Assembly (NCBI GenBank): GCA_041392765.1
Contig: JAWKLL010000019.1
Coordinates: 1-64,000 of the forward strand
Direction of reading: 5' to 3'
DNA: 64,000 nt
From: Lewinella sp041392765
Lineage (GTDB): Bacteria; Bacteroidota; Bacteroidia; Chitinophagales; Saprospiraceae
Part shown: one piece after another, positions 8,050 to 17,446 of the stretch
How the letters are laid out: every line of letters starts with the position of its first letter
How positions within the stretch are numbered: the first letter of the stretch is position 1
Made by a program: the position numbers and the translations under genes
The notes under the pieces: generated by a model
Database searches by the model: none
Told to the model about the DNA's origin: nothing
Seen by the model: only the letters and a program-made list of their open reading frames with translations

Positions 8050-11000
8050 ATGATTTACGCATTGCTTGTTGCCATCGATGAATACCCCATTGCCCGCCAC
8101 CGCCTGAATGGGTGTGTGAATGATGCACGTGCCTTCAAGGCTTATTTGGAGGACAACTACGCCTGCGAGGAACTCACCCTGCTGGAATTACACAACGACA
8201 AGGCCACCAAAGCAGGCATTATCGAGGGCTTCAAGGTGTTTGCGGGGGCTACGGCTCAGGATACCTGTGTGTTTTATTACAGCGGACACGGGTCGCAGTT
8301 GCCGGCACCTGCGGAGTTCAGGCACTTGGATTCCGATGGGAAGGTGGAGTCGCTGGTGTGCTACGATAGCCGCCTGCAAGGAGGTATGGATTTGATAGAC
8401 AAAGAATTGTCGCAATTAATATGGGAAGCGACCCACGAGCACGAACCTCACTTCTTGGCCGTGTTCGACTGCTGCCACTCCGGCACTAATACCCGCGATG
8501 TGCGTGTAACGCCGCGCATGGCCGACCCAGCCAGTCAAACGCCCCGCTTTGCGTCGCTTTACGGTGCGGATCAGTTCCAAATAGTCGAAAATTTGGGTCG
8601 CAAGGAGGCCACGCCCCGCAGTGGTCGGCATGTGCAATTGGCAGCGGCTCGCGCGGATGAAACCGCCAAGGAGCTGCGCATCGACAACCAAACGCGGGGG
8701 GCTTTTACTTACAACCTGATTGCGCTGCTGCAGCAGTACAATGGCCAACTGACGTACTCCGAAATCATCAACCACCTGCAAACGAGGGTGGCCAATTACG
8801 TAGAAAAACAAACGCCGCAGATAGATGCTGCCCATACTTCGGCAGACAAGCAACGGTTTTTTCTGGCTCAGGTGCCCAACGCTCGCCCTCAGCACTATGC
8901 CGTGAACTACGATACCAAGGCAGGTACTTGGATTGTGAATGCGGGTGCTATACACGGCTGGCCGGCAGCCGATGCGGCAGGGATTTCCTTGGAGGTACAC
9001 GCCCAAGGTCAACTGCTCGAAGCGACCGTGGAGGCCGTGGAGATGAACCATTCGCGCTTAGGCGCTTTGCCGGCACTCGATAAGCAACTGTCGTATTCGG
9101 CTACGTTGCGGCATCTACCTGTGCGCAAACTCCAATTGGCTTTTGCTGAAGATGCCAGCGACCGTGGTCGTGGTTTGGTGGTAGCTGCGTTGAAAGATTT
9201 GGCTTCAAAATACTTGGAACTGACCAGCGCCCGCCAGCAGGCTGATTACTGGGTACGCACGGATGGTGATACGCTGCGGCTGACGCTGCCAGGAGAAGAG
9301 CGGCCTGTGTTTCGGCGGTTGCACGGGCTGACAGTGGACAACGCCTCTGTATTTGTAACGGATGCAGAAAAAGTAGCTCATTGGCACTATGTGAAAGGCA
9401 TTGGCAACCCGCGATCAACGCTGACACCTGCCCATTTCGGCATCAGCTTGTTTGAGGTGGATGAACCCGGTGCTTGGGTGCAGGACGATAATTGCCCTGC
9501 CCATGAAGTGGACTGGCGGCAAGAAGTGGTGATGCACTACGACTACGATGCCCAAGCCGAGGGCAAAAAGAAATGGAAAAAGCCAGCCTTTAGGATGCAG
9601 GTGCGCAATACCAGCCAACGCCCCTTGTACTTCAGTGCCGTGGTGATGCAGGCTGATTATGGGATTGAAAACGGATTCCTGTCTGGCCAGCTTTTGCAAT
9701 CCGGGGAGGAGACTTGGCTGATGGAACACATCGATGACGGTGCCTATAAGTGCATTCCCTTGTCGGTAGATGATGCCTTTGTGGCCCACGGGGTGAATGA
9801 ACAGGAGGTGCTCATCCGCCTGTTTGTAAGCACCATGCCCCTCAATACGGACGACTTCAACCAAGAAGCCTTGCAGATGGACAACCCCAAACCGTCTCCC
9901 GACCGAAAAGCAGGCCGTGAACCCGGCGACCAACCGATAAAGCACGATTGGTTGGTGCAGGATATTCGCCTTACCGTAGTACGCCCGCTGATGGAAGTAC
10001 AGGTAGGCGGGGGCGGACAACAAACTTTGGGCAAAGCCGTGACGATACAAATGCCCGCAGGGGTGAGCGGTATGGCATCGCTCAACAACAGCGGCACCAC
10101 GGCACGCAGCATGATGCAGGGCGAAGCGAAACCGACTATGGCTGCCGGATGGATGCACCACAGCCTGATGGAAGGTATGGCCCAGCATACGGAGGTGGAC
10201 GCGTTGGAATTGTTTGCCGTGGAGGGAGCAGATCGCGTTACGGCCCAGCATCCTATGACCTTGTCATTGGCGCACGCTCCAGAGGAAGGTGCGTTTATGC
10301 TGCCTGTAGCGTTAGACCCGGAAACGGGGCTGTACTACCCGGTAGGTATCATGCGGGAGGATGGAACCGTGCAGATAGATGAGTTGCCAGCACCGACTAC
10401 CAGTAATACCCGTAGCTTGGGTGGGTCGATCAAGATTTTTTTCCAGAAGACCATTGGGAAAATTATACCGGGCATTTATGAGCATCCGCAATTGGCGATC
10501 TGTACCTTGGAAGATGCCAAAGCGGGAGAAAAAATGGCTGCTAACTGCCGCGTGGTGTACGAAAAAGACAAGGATAAACTCGCAACAGCCGTAGCCGCTG
10601 CCCAGCGGATATTGTTGTTCACGCACGGCATCATAGGCGATACGACGGAAATGCCCAAGATGGTGCGGTTGATTACCTTGGATGACGGGCAAACCTTGGA
10701 AAGCCGCTATGACCTGATGCTGACCTTTGACTACGAAAACCTAAACACCCCCATTGAGGATACGGCGGCCTTGCTGAAAGAAAAATTGGCGGCGGTAGGA
10801 TTGGGGGCAGGTCATGGCAAAACGCTGCATATAGTAGCCCACTCTATGGGCGGGTTGGTGAGCCGTTGGTTTATCGAAAAATTGGGGGGTGATAAAGTCG
10901 TTTCCATGCTGGTGCAGGTGGGTACGCCCAACCAGGGGTCGCCTTATGGCAGCTTGTATGAAATGGCGACTCCACTGCTGACACAGGCCGTGAACGCGGC

Positions 11001-11433
11001 GGCATTCCTCAAGCCTTATACCTTGGCCTTAAAATATGTAGGCAAGTTTTTGGATACGATGTTCCTCACGTTGAAGCAAATGCAGCCCGATAGCGAGTTT
11101 TATAAGGCACTCAATTCAGGTGAGGGTACTACCGTGCCTTATGCCATTGTGGCGGGGAATACGCAGCTTATCCCCTTAGCCACCTTGGATCAGCAAATGA
11201 GTTTGTTAAAAAAGGTCATGCAGCGGTTCAAGGAGCGGGGGCATTATTTGGCCTTGGACAAATTCCTCTTCAAAGCACCCAATGATATAGCTGTAAGTAC
11301 GGAATTTATCGAGATGATTCCTGGCGCCGACCAATGGCCTATACCTCCTGTGGTGAAGGTTTGTGCCAGCGATCATATCAGCTATTTTGGCAATGATGAT
11401 GCATTGGAGCAACTGAAGGAGTTGTTGGCGTGA
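8050..11433 (+). CDS. Caspase-domain (C14) / alpha-beta hydrolase fusion protein
   Basis: An intact 1127-aa protein with no signal peptide or membrane segment, so probably cytoplasmic. Residues 1 to about 270 form a metacaspase/orthocaspase-like domain. The catalytic His is H80 in YYSGHGS and the catalytic Cys is C142 in FDCCHSGT. Residues about 280-820 are a long beta-rich linker (NTSQRPLYFSAVVMQADYG; LIRLFVSTMP) of the sort found after bacterial caspase domains. Residues about 850-1127 are a lipase-like alpha/beta hydrolase: oxyanion motif THGI at 858-861, nucleophile S932 in AHSMGGL, acid D1079 in NDIAVS, and H1109 in SDHISYF. Cysteine protease and lipase/esterase centres therefore both appear complete. 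Substrates are unknown. A proteolytically triggered hydrolase is an inference. It stands alone, ending 21 bp before the converging efflux operon. Confidence 0.85.
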   Translation: MIYALLVAIDEYPIARHRLNGCVNDARAFKAYLEDNYACEELTLLELHNDKATKAGIIEGFKVFAGATAQDTCVFYYSGHGSQLPAPAEFRHLDSDGKVESLVCYDSRLQGGMDLIDKELSQLIWEATHEHEPHFLAVFDCCHSGTNTRDVRVTPRMADPASQTPRFASLYGADQFQIVENLGRKEATPRSGRHVQLAAARADETAKELRIDNQTRGAFTYNLIALLQQYNGQLTYSEIINHLQTRVANYVEKQTPQIDAAHTSADKQRFFLAQVPNARPQHYAVNYDTKAGTWIVNAGAIHGWPAADAAGISLEVHAQGQLLEATVEAVEMNHSRLGALPALDKQLSYSATLRHLPVRKLQLAFAEDASDRGRGLVVAALKDLASKYLELTSARQQADYWVRTDGDTLRLTLPGEERPVFRRLHGLTVDNASVFVTDAEKVAHWHYVKGIGNPRSTLTPAHFGISLFEVDEPGAWVQDDNCPAHEVDWRQEVVMHYDYDAQAEGKKKWKKPAFRMQVRNTSQRPLYFSAVVMQADYGIENGFLSGQLLQSGEETWLMEHIDDGAYKCIPLSVDDAFVAHGVNEQEVLIRLFVSTMPLNTDDFNQEALQMDNPKPSPDRKAGREPGDQPIKHDWLVQDIRLTVVRPLMEVQVGGGGQQTLGKAVTIQMPAGVSGMASLNNSGTTARSMMQGEAKPTMAAGWMHHSLMEGMAQHTEVDALELFAVEGADRVTAQHPMTLSLAHAPEEGAFMLPVALDPETGLYYPVGIMREDGTVQIDELPAPTTSNTRSLGGSIKIFFQKTIGKIIPGIYEHPQLAICTLEDAKAGEKMAANCRVVYEKDKDKLATAVAAAQRILLFTHGIIGDTTEMPKMVRLITLDDGQTLESRYDLMLTFDYENLNTPIEDTAALLKEKLAAVGLGAGHGKTLHIVAHSMGGLVSRWFIEKLGGDKVVSMLVQVGTPNQGSPYGSLYEMATPLLTQAVNAAAFLKPYTLALKYVGKFLDTMFLTLKQMQPDSEFYKALNSGEGTTVPYAIVAGNTQLIPLATLDQQMSLLKKVMQRFKERGHYLALDKFLFKAPNDIAVSTEFIEMIPGADQWPIPPVVKVCASDHISYFGNDDALEQLKELLA

Positions 11434-11454
11434 GAGATGTACATGTGTTATCCC

Positions 11455-14400
11455 TTATAGATATCCTTTCTTTCTTCGCCCTAAAATTCTCTCCTTCACA
11501 CTGTCCACTACATAATACACCATTGGCACCAGAAACACCGTCAGCATCAAGGACGACAACAAGCCGCCGATAATCACCCAGGCCAAACCATTTTTCCACT
11601 CGCTGGCGGTGCCATTTGCCATAGCAATCGGCAACATCCCAATTGCCATAGAAAGCGTGGTCATTAAAATTGGGCGCATCCGCTCCTTGCCCGCCTGAAT
11701 TAGAGCTGCTTTGTAGTGAAGCCCCTCTGCTTTGAGTTGGTTGGTAAAATCCACTATCAAAATGGCGTTTTTGGTCACCAAACCCATGAGCATAATCAAA
11801 CCCAATAGGGCGAACAGGCTCAAATGGCTGAGCGAAAGATTGAGCGCAAGAAACGCCCCGATTGCTGCCACGGGTATCGAAAACAGCGCAACAAACGGAT
11901 AGACAAAACTATCATACAGGGCTACCATAATCAGGTAAATCAATAGAAAAGAAATAGCTAACACGCCACCCAATGCCCCGAAACTATCATTTTGCCGCTT
12001 GATGTCGCTGCCCCAGGTCAGTGACATACCCTCTGGTAAAGGATTTTCTTTTAAATAGGCGACGACATCGTCGGCGACCGTTCCCGAAGGTCTGCCCAGT
12101 GCATCGGCGGTGAGTGTAACGGCGGGCTGGCGGTCTTTGCGCTCCAAAAGGGAAGGCGTGCGATCTTTCACGACGGTGGCAAATTGGGCTACTTGTACGG
12201 GCATTCCCGCAGTGTTGAGCAGGGTAAGCCGATTGACATCGCTATAATTTTGTCGGTCAAAATCGGCCAACCATATCCGTATCGGGTACTCCGTTCCGTT
12301 TTCCGTAAGGTTAGCGTCATCGTTGCCAGTGAAGGCGGTGCGCAGGTTTTGCCCCGTGAGGGCGGTGTTCAAACCCAGCCGCTGCATGCGGTCTTTGTCG
12401 AGCCGCACTTGGTATTCGGGGCTGCCTTCTTCCACCGAAAGTTGCACGTTGTCAGCACCTGGGATGCGCTGCACGACTGCTTTGAGTTGGTTGCCTATTT
12501 CCATTACTTGGGTCAAATCTGCACCGCTCAGGGTCATTTCGACGGGTGCAGAACGGGGCACCAAACCCAATGTCGCCATGGAAAAACGGATGTCGGGATA
12601 CTGCTTTTGCAAATCATTGCGCAGGCGCAGCATGAAGTCTTCGGTGCGTAGATTTTTCAACGTCTTTTTGTCCTTCAATTGTACCGTAAACTCGGTTTTG
12701 TAAGGCACGCCCACCCCCAAACTGCCAATACCCGTACTGGGGCCGCCCACGTTGCTGAAAAGGGTTTTTACTTCGGTTTGCGTCAAAATATGCTTTTCGA
12801 TTTCCCGTGAAACGGCATCATTTCGGGCTATGGCGGTGCTTTTGTCAAATTCGAGTGCAAAACGAAATTTTCCTTGGTCGCCTGTAGAAATCAACTCTTT
12901 GCCAATAATGCCCTGCCGCATCACGCCCAAAGTCATAGCAAAAAGTAGCAGCACAATACCTGTAAACAGCAGTTTGTGGCGCAGCACCCAATCCAATTGC
13001 CGACCATACCATATTATAAAAGCATCCAAGATGTTTTCAAAACCAATCAAAAAGCGATTGAAAATATTAGTGGGTTTCAAATTTTCCTTTTTGCCGATGC
13101 GGGAAGCCAGCCAAGGCGTTAGCGTAAAGCCAACCAATAAACTGGTGAGGGTAGAAGTGATGACCACTACCGAAAACTGATTCAACATATCGGCCACAAA
13201 CACCTGTAAAAACAAAATCGGTAAAAAAACCACCACGTCCACCAGCGTGATAGACAATGCCGAAAAACCGATTTCCATGCGCCCGTCGAAGGCTGCTTTT
13301 CGTTTTTCCTTGCCCATGTCCAAGTGCCGTTGGATATTTTCTAAAACCACCACCGCATCGTCCACCAAAATGCCGATAATCAGGGACATAGCTAAAAGCG
13401 TCATTAGATTGAGGGTATAATTCAACAGCCACATGACCGCAAAAGCCGTGATCAGCGAGGTAGGAATCGCCACTAATACGATGAACGAGTTTCTGAAACT
13501 GCGCAAAAACAACAGCATCACTAAAGACACCAGAATGACCGCCAAAATCAAGTCCATCACCACGCTTTCTACCGCTGCAATGGTGTTGTCGGTGCTGTCG
13601 TCGGCAATGACGAACCGGGTTTCGTGTTGGGCGTTTTGCTTTTCTATTTTTTCAAATGCGCTGCGCACCTCCTTCGACACATTAACGGCATTGGCATCGC
13701 CTTGTTTTTTCAATAATAGCCCGATGCCGTTTTTTCCATTATAACGGCTCACGGAAGTCACTTCCCGAATGCCGTCCGCCACCTCCGCCACGTCTTTTAA
13801 ATAAACGGGGCTACCTAGAATGGGCATGGCCACCTGTACGCCGCGCAATTGGTCGAGGGTGTTGAATTTCCCGACCAAGCGCACAGCATTGCTTTCTACA
13901 TCGGTCTGTACATTACCTGCGGGCAAGTCCAAGCCTGCTCGATTGATAGCCTCCACCACCTGCAACATCGAAACCCGATAGTATTTGAGTTTTTCCTGAT
14001 TGATTTTTACCTGAATTTCCCGCTCCTCACCGCCCAGCAGGGTAATTTCTGCTACGCCTTTCAATTGCTGGATTTGCGGTAAATACTCGTCCTTCATTTT
14101 TTGATAAAAAACAGTAGCGGGCAAATTGCTCGTCGCACTCACCGACATAATGGGCAGGTCGTTGGGTGAAACTTTGCTCATCACGGGGCTTAGAATATCG
14201 GCGGGCAAATCCCTACGGATATTGTCAATATAGCGTTGCGCATCTTGCATGGCTTGGTTGAGGTCTGTGCCATAATTTAAGTTGGCGATGATGACCGAAG
14301 CATTAGGCAAAGACTTGGTGACGAGGTAGTCCACGCCTTCCAGATTGGACAATGCGTCCTCTATTTTTCGGGACACCGAGGTTTCCACCTCATCGGGCGT

Positions 14401-14562
14401 AGCGCCTGGGTAACCTGTGCGGATAACCACCACGGGTTGGTTGAAATCGGGCATCAACTCATAACTCAGATTTTTATAGCCGATGATGCCGAGTAAGGCA
14501 AAAACGCTGAACAGCACGATAATCAGCGAGGGACGGTTGATTGAAATGTCGGTGATGTTCAT
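11455..14562 (-). CDS. RND efflux pump, inner-membrane permease
   Basis: A 1035-aa AcrB-like proton-driven exporter, intact and of normal length. It starts MNITDISINRPSLIIVLF, the usual first helix. The periplasmic head has the family block NLEGVDYLVTKSLPNASVI. In the fourth helix region, GILVDDAVVVLENI carries the paired Asp of the proton relay. The second half repeats the fold, with LMGLVTKNAILIVDFTNQ and MRPILMTTLSMAIGMLP. It is the last gene of an operon: 6 bp separate its start from the end of the periplasmic adaptor gene. Substrates cannot be predicted from sequence alone. Confidence 0.95.
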   Translation of the reverse strand: MNITDISINRPSLIIVLFSVFALLGIIGYKNLSYELMPDFNQPVVVIRTGYPGATPDEVETSVSRKIEDALSNLEGVDYLVTKSLPNASVIIANLNYGTDLNQAMQDAQRYIDNIRRDLPADILSPVMSKVSPNDLPIMSVSATSNLPATVFYQKMKDEYLPQIQQLKGVAEITLLGGEEREIQVKINQEKLKYYRVSMLQVVEAINRAGLDLPAGNVQTDVESNAVRLVGKFNTLDQLRGVQVAMPILGSPVYLKDVAEVADGIREVTSVSRYNGKNGIGLLLKKQGDANAVNVSKEVRSAFEKIEKQNAQHETRFVIADDSTDNTIAAVESVVMDLILAVILVSLVMLLFLRSFRNSFIVLVAIPTSLITAFAVMWLLNYTLNLMTLLAMSLIIGILVDDAVVVLENIQRHLDMGKEKRKAAFDGRMEIGFSALSITLVDVVVFLPILFLQVFVADMLNQFSVVVITSTLTSLLVGFTLTPWLASRIGKKENLKPTNIFNRFLIGFENILDAFIIWYGRQLDWVLRHKLLFTGIVLLLFAMTLGVMRQGIIGKELISTGDQGKFRFALEFDKSTAIARNDAVSREIEKHILTQTEVKTLFSNVGGPSTGIGSLGVGVPYKTEFTVQLKDKKTLKNLRTEDFMLRLRNDLQKQYPDIRFSMATLGLVPRSAPVEMTLSGADLTQVMEIGNQLKAVVQRIPGADNVQLSVEEGSPEYQVRLDKDRMQRLGLNTALTGQNLRTAFTGNDDANLTENGTEYPIRIWLADFDRQNYSDVNRLTLLNTAGMPVQVAQFATVVKDRTPSLLERKDRQPAVTLTADALGRPSGTVADDVVAYLKENPLPEGMSLTWGSDIKRQNDSFGALGGVLAISFLLIYLIMVALYDSFVYPFVALFSIPVAAIGAFLALNLSLSHLSLFALLGLIMLMGLVTKNAILIVDFTNQLKAEGLHYKAALIQAGKERMRPILMTTLSMAIGMLPIAMANGTASEWKNGLAWVIIGGLLSSLMLTVFLVPMVYYVVDSVKERILGRRKKGYL

Positions 14563-14568
14563 GTTTAT

Positions 14569-15420
14569 TTAGTTGTTGGTGGATAATTCTATTTTTCCAA
14601 ACATGCCCGCCCGCAGCGCATGGTCCGAAAAATTATTGACAGTCAATTGTACGGAAAAACTACTGCCCAAATTGGCTTTGCTCGCTATCATACTCACCTT
14701 GCCCGTCAGGTTTTTTTCGGGAAAAACATCTGCCGTGATAGCATGGGTTTGGCCTGTTTTGAAGTATTTCAAATCGCCTTCAGGCACATTTATCGTAAAT
14801 TTTAAAGGGTCAATTTCTATGATATGCAAAAGCGGAACCCCTGGCGCAGCGAATCCGCCTACTTCATTCATTTTGGCAAATACGACCCCGTTGAATGGGG
14901 CTTTGATAGTTGTTTTATTGATTTGCTCCAAAATGGTCGCCCGCTGGACTTTGGCTGCCTTTAAACCCAGCTCGGATTTTTCCAACTGTACGGCTTGTAT
15001 GGCATCGGCTTTTGCCAAAATGGAATACCGATTGATGTCGGCGGTCAGCCCTTCGATTTGTACGTCCGCTGCCTCTAATTGCAAGCGCAAAAGCGCATCT
15101 TCCAAATAGACAAGCGTTTGTCCTTTGCTTACGATACTGCCAGCGTCCACGGTGATTTGGTTAATTTTTCCCTGTATTTCTGCACTCACTTTCGTCTCCC
15201 GATTGGATTCAAAAGTGCCTGTAAAAACGAGGTTGTCCACTTCGGCTTGCGGTGCGATTGTCGCCGTTTGGCCACTCGAGGTGGCTGCCACCTGTGCAGG
15301 GTCAAATTGATAGACCCGTTCTTCCGAAATGGCTTTGTTTTTTTTAAGTTTCATGGCAATGCCACCGAAGATGCCAATCAGGATAATGGCGGGTATCAAA
15401 TAGGACAAAATCTTTTTCAT
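14569..15420 (-). CDS. RND efflux periplasmic adaptor (HlyD/membrane fusion family)
   Basis: A 283-aa adaptor that links the inner-membrane pump to the outer-membrane channel. One N-terminal membrane segment (ILSYLIPAIILIGIFGGIAM) is followed by the beta-barrel/lipoyl halves: GTFESNRETKVSAEIQGKI and later TIKAPFNGVVFAKMNEVGG, the two hallmark lipoyl blocks. They are separated by a short helical hairpin (about residues 110-155). It is shorter than the E. coli relatives, as is common in Bacteroidota. The start at 15420 is 4 bp after the stop of the tolC-like gene, which supports cotranscription. Confidence 0.92.
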   Translation of the reverse strand: MKKILSYLIPAIILIGIFGGIAMKLKKNKAISEERVYQFDPAQVAATSSGQTATIAPQAEVDNLVFTGTFESNRETKVSAEIQGKINQITVDAGSIVSKGQTLVYLEDALLRLQLEAADVQIEGLTADINRYSILAKADAIQAVQLEKSELGLKAAKVQRATILEQINKTTIKAPFNGVVFAKMNEVGGFAAPGVPLLHIIEIDPLKFTINVPEGDLKYFKTGQTHAITADVFPEKNLTGKVSMIASKANLGSSFSVQLTVNNFSDHALRAGMFGKIELSTNN

Positions 15421-15424
15421 CGTA

Positions 15425-16753
15425 TTATTTTTTGATTGAACCAGATGCTTTTTTCAATTCCAAATCGGCTTTCAGGTACTCCACCAGCACATTGAGGTAA
15501 TTCACTTGCGCCTCTCGCAGGGCATTGTCTGCCAGCAAAATATCGGAAATCATCGCCGTACCTTGTCGCTGCTGCACGAGGGTTTGTAAATAGACTGACT
15601 TGGCTAAGTCTATTTGTTTTTGCGAGGTAGATATATTTGCTTGTGCCGCATTTTTTTGCGTCATAGCATTGGCGATTTGTAGGTCGTTTTGTGCTTGAAT
15701 TTGCTCCGACTGCAAGCGATTGCCATTGATTTCCACTTCTTTTTGGGCGATGCGGAAGCGGTTTGTTTTGTTCCAAATCGGGTAGTTTGCCTGCACACCG
15801 ATGAAGCCGATTGGAAATATTTTGACAAAAGGCTCAGGCTGTTGAAGATACCCAAAACCCGTCAAGCCATAATGCGCAACCAAAGAAACAGTGGGCAATT
15901 TGGTCTTTTCAATCAGTTCCAATTCATTGATCAATAGGCGGTTTTGTGCCTGTGACAAGCGCAAATCAACCGATGTAGAAACGGAGTAAGCGTTGTTTTC
16001 AGCTGTAGCAATATCTATCGGAACGGACAAAGGGGCATCCAATTCCTTGCCCATGAAAAAGTTCAAGCCGTTGAACACCTGCGCCAATTTGGATTCCAAT
16101 TGCAGGCGTTGGGATTGCAGTTGCGACTGTTGTAGTTCGATTTTGCCGACATCTGTGCCTTTGGCCAAGCCCTGCGAGTGCAGTAGTTGCATGGTGGCGA
16201 ACAGGCGATTGGCGTTGACCAAATTGCTGTCCACAAACAGCAATTGTTGCTGTAAAATCTGCGCATTGTAGTACAGGTTTGCCACCTCGAAAACAACCTG
16301 TTCCTCGCTTTTTTCCACTTGCAAATAGCCGAGTTCCGAAGCGATTACTGTCCCTTGAACACCTGTTTTGATTTGCGGATTGTAAATAGGCATCGCCGCC
16401 TGCACATTCAAACCCAAATTGTGCGGTACGCCAAATTGCGCCTCCTTGAACTCGCCCTCTGGTGCAGCAGGATTGAAAGTGGACAAAGGCATCAGTTGGT
16501 AAGGCAGGTTGGTGAAAAATTTGTAATCGCCCGTTGCCGTTATTTTTGGCAATCGATTGGACAGGGCTTCCTGTTTTTTCTGCTCTGCCAACTGTAGGTT
16601 GTTCCGCAGCACGAGCAGGTTTTTGTTGTTCGCTACGGCTACCTCGGTGCATTGCTGCAAAGTCATGTTTTGGGCAAATGCCCCGTTGCGATTCACCCCA
16701 AACAGTAGCAGCAATAGAAACAATATGACGAAGTGAATATTCACTAACTTCAT
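15425..16753 (-). CDS. TolC-like outer-membrane efflux protein
   Basis: A 442-aa outer-membrane factor. It has a signal peptide (hydrophobic stretch IHFVILFLLLLLFGV, cleavage near AFA-QN) and the duplicated long-helix/beta-strand pattern of the TolC family, including VANLYYNAQILQQQL and LLADNALREAQVNYLNVLVEY. The first codons of this gene contain a perfect copy of the palindromic operator candidate found ahead of tetR, so the first residues MKLVNIHF are partly dictated by it. It lies in the efflux operon between the cupin gene (13 bp upstream) and the adaptor gene. Confidence 0.92.
   Translation of the reverse strand: MKLVNIHFVILFLLLLLFGVNRNGAFAQNMTLQQCTEVAVANNKNLLVLRNNLQLAEQKKQEALSNRLPKITATGDYKFFTNLPYQLMPLSTFNPAAPEGEFKEAQFGVPHNLGLNVQAAMPIYNPQIKTGVQGTVIASELGYLQVEKSEEQVVFEVANLYYNAQILQQQLLFVDSNLVNANRLFATMQLLHSQGLAKGTDVGKIELQQSQLQSQRLQLESKLAQVFNGLNFFMGKELDAPLSVPIDIATAENNAYSVSTSVDLRLSQAQNRLLINELELIEKTKLPTVSLVAHYGLTGFGYLQQPEPFVKIFPIGFIGVQANYPIWNKTNRFRIAQKEVEINGNRLQSEQIQAQNDLQIANAMTQKNAAQANISTSQKQIDLAKSVYLQTLVQQRQGTAMISDILLADNALREAQVNYLNVLVEYLKADLELKKASGSIKK
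16733..16750 (-). promoter_or_regulatory. Intragenic operator candidate in the tolC-like gene
   Basis: On the minus strand this reads AAGTTAGTGAATATTCAC, beginning just after the ATG of the tolC-like gene. It contains the perfect palindrome GTGAATATTCAC. All 18 bases are identical to the site at 18179-18196 upstream of tetR. A likely second binding site for the operon's TetR regulator, placed to block elongation or an internal promoter. Confidence 0.55.
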
Positions 16754-16766
16754 GGAGTAAATTTTT

Positions 16767-17054
16767 TTATTTGATAAGCAGTAATTGACTGTCCAGTACC
16801 CCCTTTACCCAATGTTTTACCACTGGCTCGATATGGATATAGTCGCCAGCAGCAAGGGATTTTTGCAGTCCATTTTCGTTTTCAAAAAGCACTTCGCCAG
16901 CCACACAAATCAATAGTGCAGGCACTTTGGTGATATGCTCTTTGAGCAGGGCATTTTCCAAAATTTGGAGGGCGGTCACGTTGCCTTCGGCGGTTTTGAA
17001 AAGCGGCTTGGCGCTTACTTCTTTCGCGATGTCGTGCAGTTCTTGGATGTTCAT
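16767..17054 (-). CDS. Small cupin-domain protein
   Basis: A 95-aa protein starting MNIQELHDIAKEVSAKPLF at 17054. The second half, LLICVAGEVLFENENG then LAAGDYIHIEPVVKHWVKG, has the G-x-V..E and G-D-x-x-x-I-x-P..x-H pattern of a single cupin barrel. The metal-ligand set is incomplete: the first motif lacks the usual His pair. Its ATG overlaps the stop of the lipoprotein gene by four bases (ATGA type), so the two are translationally coupled within the efflux operon. A ligand-sensing or detoxifying role is possible but only inferred from position. Confidence 0.75.
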   Translation of the reverse strand: MNIQELHDIAKEVSAKPLFKTAEGNVTALQILENALLKEHITKVPALLICVAGEVLFENENGLQKSLAAGDYIHIEPVVKHWVKGVLDSQLLLIK

Positions 17055-17446
17055 TGGAAATAGTTGTGATAGGTTTTGAAAGATTGTTCCAGTTGTGCAA
17101 CGAGTGATTTTGCTGTGGTAGCATTTTCCGCTTCCGCCAAATCGCTGACGAGTGTTATATGCGGGTGCAGCCATTTGTGCAATTCGTCATGGCTTTCGCC
17201 TTTCATTGTGCAACTTTTGATGAGTTGGTCATTTTGGGTTTTCAAATCGGCTGCGAGTTTTTTATAATCGCTGCCGTCCTGCTCCAAATAAGATAGAAGG
17301 ATGCTGTTGCCCATTTCGATATGGGGTTTCATCTCATCGTTTACGGCCCATTTTTTGCCATTATTGAGTTGGATATTCCCCTGAGGTTTCGAGTTGCAAG
17401 CACCAAGAAACAGGGTGATAATGGAAAGAAAAATCAATTTCTGCAT
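17051..17446 (-). CDS. Small lipoprotein of the efflux operon
   Basis: A 131-aa protein with a lipoprotein signal: MQKLIFLSIITLFLGAC, lipobox LGAC, with the modified Cys at 17. The mature part is helical and includes KSCTMKGESHDELHKWLHPHI, with closely spaced Cys, Met and His residues. I do not recognise a named family. The overlap with tetR (13 bp upstream) and with the cupin gene (4 bp downstream) makes it a regular operon member. A periplasmic substrate- or metal-binding accessory is a guess from the Cys/Met/His cluster and location. Confidence 0.75.
   Translation of the reverse strand: MQKLIFLSIITLFLGACNSKPQGNIQLNNGKKWAVNDEMKPHIEMGNSILLSYLEQDGSDYKKLAADLKTQNDQLIKSCTMKGESHDELHKWLHPHITLVSDLAEAENATTAKSLVAQLEQSFKTYHNYFQ

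Noticed and set aside
8416..10251. Long antisense open frames across the caspase-hydrolase gene
   Set aside because: The sense frame is intact for 1127 codons with two catalytic sets; the antisense frames have no motifs or start signals.
6385..11433. Defence island made of the nucleotidyltransferase and the caspase-hydrolase gene
   Set aside because: The nucleotidyltransferase is broken, lies 900 bp away on the other strand and has no partner gene. Nothing else defence-like is adjacent, so I report the caspase gene alone.
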